From: Amphritea atlantica
GTDB lineage: Bacteria > Pseudomonadota > Gammaproteobacteria > Pseudomonadales > Balneatricaceae
Assembly: GCA_024397875.1 (NCBI GenBank)
Contig: CP073344.1
Coordinates: 2,161,001 to 2,225,000 of the forward strand
Direction: 5' to 3'
DNA length: 64,000 nucleotides
Shown here: positions 63,323-64,000 of the stretch, in pieces
Numbering within the stretch: position 1 is the first letter of the stretch
Layout: each line of letters opens with the position of its first letter
Made by a program: the position numbers and the translations under genes
Notes under the pieces: model-generated
What the model saw: only the letters and a program-made list of their open reading frames with translations
Told to the model about the DNA's origin: nothing
Databases searched by the model: none

Positions 63323-64000
63323 ATCAGCACTTCACTCTGAATCTTTTCTAGTTTGCGATACAGCGTTGACCTGGCAATGCCAAGATACTTCGCCGCCTGG
63401 CTCAGATTTCCATCGAAGCATTCGATCGCGTCCAGAATCATATCATCGCAGGTTGCTTTAATCTTACTGGTTTTAAATTTACTGTTCGTTTCATTGTTGA
63501 CTGAACGATTAGGGCAAACGATATCCGGCAGGTCTCCAGGCTCAATAGGCCGGCCAGGCTCCGCCAGGGTATCGGCATAGATCAACGCATTGCGCAGCTC
63601 ACGCACGTTACCCGGCCATGAATAGCGGTTGATATAGTGCAATGTTTCATCACTTAACTGACGCTGCCCGCCGGACTCATCCGCTAATATTAGCTTGCTT
63701 ACTCCACTGATATCGTTTCTTTCCCTAAGGGGCGGAATAGTAATTTCAAAGCCACTGATCCGATAGAACAGATCCCGACGGAACGCACCGGCTTCTATAG
63801 CCGATGAGATATTTCTATGCGTGGCACAGATCAATTGAAACTGTACCGTTTCAGATTTCGCTGATCCAAGACGCACGACTGCCCGGGTTTCAAGTACACG
63901 TAACAATCTTGTTTGCAACGCAACCGGCATGTCGCCAATCTCATCAAGGAACAGGGTTCCACCATTGGCCTGCTGTATTTTCCCGGCACGCCCCTCCCGG
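63304..64000 (-). CDS. AcoR-like sigma-54-dependent activator, C-terminal part
   Basis: The last 231 residues of a sigma-54 enhancer-binding regulator whose 5' end is outside the window. Visible are REGRAGKIQQANGGTLFLDEIGDMP (split here as two pieces: GKIQQANGG, and Walker B TLFLDEIGDM), the arginine-finger region ATHRN and FRRDLFYRI, WPGNVREL, and a C-terminal Fis-type helix-turn-helix (NLSQAAKYLGIARSTLYRKL). The REGRAGKIQQANGG segment is typical of AcoR-type activators. The sensing domain cannot be seen. Convergent with trpB; the stop lies within the shared hairpin. Confidence 0.93.
   Translation of the reverse strand, partial: REGRAGKIQQANGGTLFLDEIGDMPVALQTRLLRVLETRAVVRLGSAKSETVQFQLICATHRNISSAIEAGAFRRDLFYRISGFEITIPPLRERNDISGVSKLILADESGGQRQLSDETLHYINRYSWPGNVRELRNALIYADTLAEPGRPIEPGDLPDIVCPNRSVNNETNSKFKTSKIKATCDDMILDAIECFDGNLSQAAKYLGIARSTLYRKLEKIQSEVLIKKGRS

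Noticed and set aside
1..64000. CRISPR arrays, insertion sequences, prophage, integron or defence islands
   Set aside because: No regularly spaced repeats, transposase, integrase, phage or restriction genes were seen; gene order is dense and housekeeping in type.

Overview
The window reads as ordinary chromosome of a marine-type gammaproteobacterium, most likely Oceanospirillales or a close relative of Pseudomonas. The evidence is a Pseudomonas-like lexA-sulA-topA neighbourhood, a class I PHA synthase, a ccoNOQP-ccoGHIS-hemN-fnr block, LapD/LapG, RdgC, and many GammaProteobacteria housekeeping genes. Base composition looks even. I see no prophage, insertion sequence, CRISPR array, rRNA or tRNA. 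The species assignment is inference.

Layout. 1-6.3 kb: 3' end of lexA with sulA, then topA and small conserved hypotheticals. 6.3-14.3 kb: a universal stress protein, the ABC-F protein Uup, lytic transglycosylase Slt, TatD, a glutaredoxin-like protein and PHA synthase PhaC. 14.3-19.6 kb: a MATE transporter, a DUF3080 lipoprotein and the LapG/LapD adhesin-release switch (no LapA-type adhesin here). 19.6-22.6 kb: ProQ-domain protein, TusA-like protein, ABM protein, RlmM and an alpha/beta hydrolase. 22.6-34.0 kb: the microaerobic respiration block: cbb3 oxidase (ccoNOQP), its assembly genes (ccoG, ccoH/fixH, ccoI, ccoS, a TauE/SafE-like protein), hemN and fnr/anr, with near-perfect FNR boxes before ccoN and hemN. 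34-46 kb: apt, rdgC, queE, a BASS symporter, a CDF transporter, yigZ, a SulP transporter, a diguanylate cyclase, glutathione reductase, xthA and a tandem Usp protein. 46-54 kb: a tandem DUF2892 membrane protein, a membrane GGDEF protein, a DUF5610 protein, and a three-gene envelope cluster (RND/MMPL pump, LolA-like periplasmic protein, outer-membrane barrel) divergent from an ArsR-family repressor. 54-64 kb: a PatZ-type CoA ligase/acetyltransferase, a duplicated-domain lipoprotein, an NAD-kinase-like protein with a PilZ protein, pdxB, a WGR-like mini-protein, an orphan trpB and the 3' part of an AcoR-type sigma-54 activator.

Most interesting signal. The same inverted repeat, ATATTAG-N6-CTAATAT, lies inside the promoter spacer of the DUF2892 gene (46146-46165) and inside the promoter of the RND-LolA-barrel operon (53622-53641), about 7.5 kb apart. 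Beside the second copy is an ArsR regulator carrying the cysteine pair (C40, C106) typical of BigR/SqrR/YgaV persulfide sensors. This suggests a small sulfide/persulfide-responsive regulon that joins a YgaP-like membrane protein to an uncharacterised trans-envelope export system.

Other themes are an FNR/ANR regulon (hemN, ccoN, probably the universal stress gene) and several c-di-GMP components: LapD, two GGDEF proteins and a PilZ protein.
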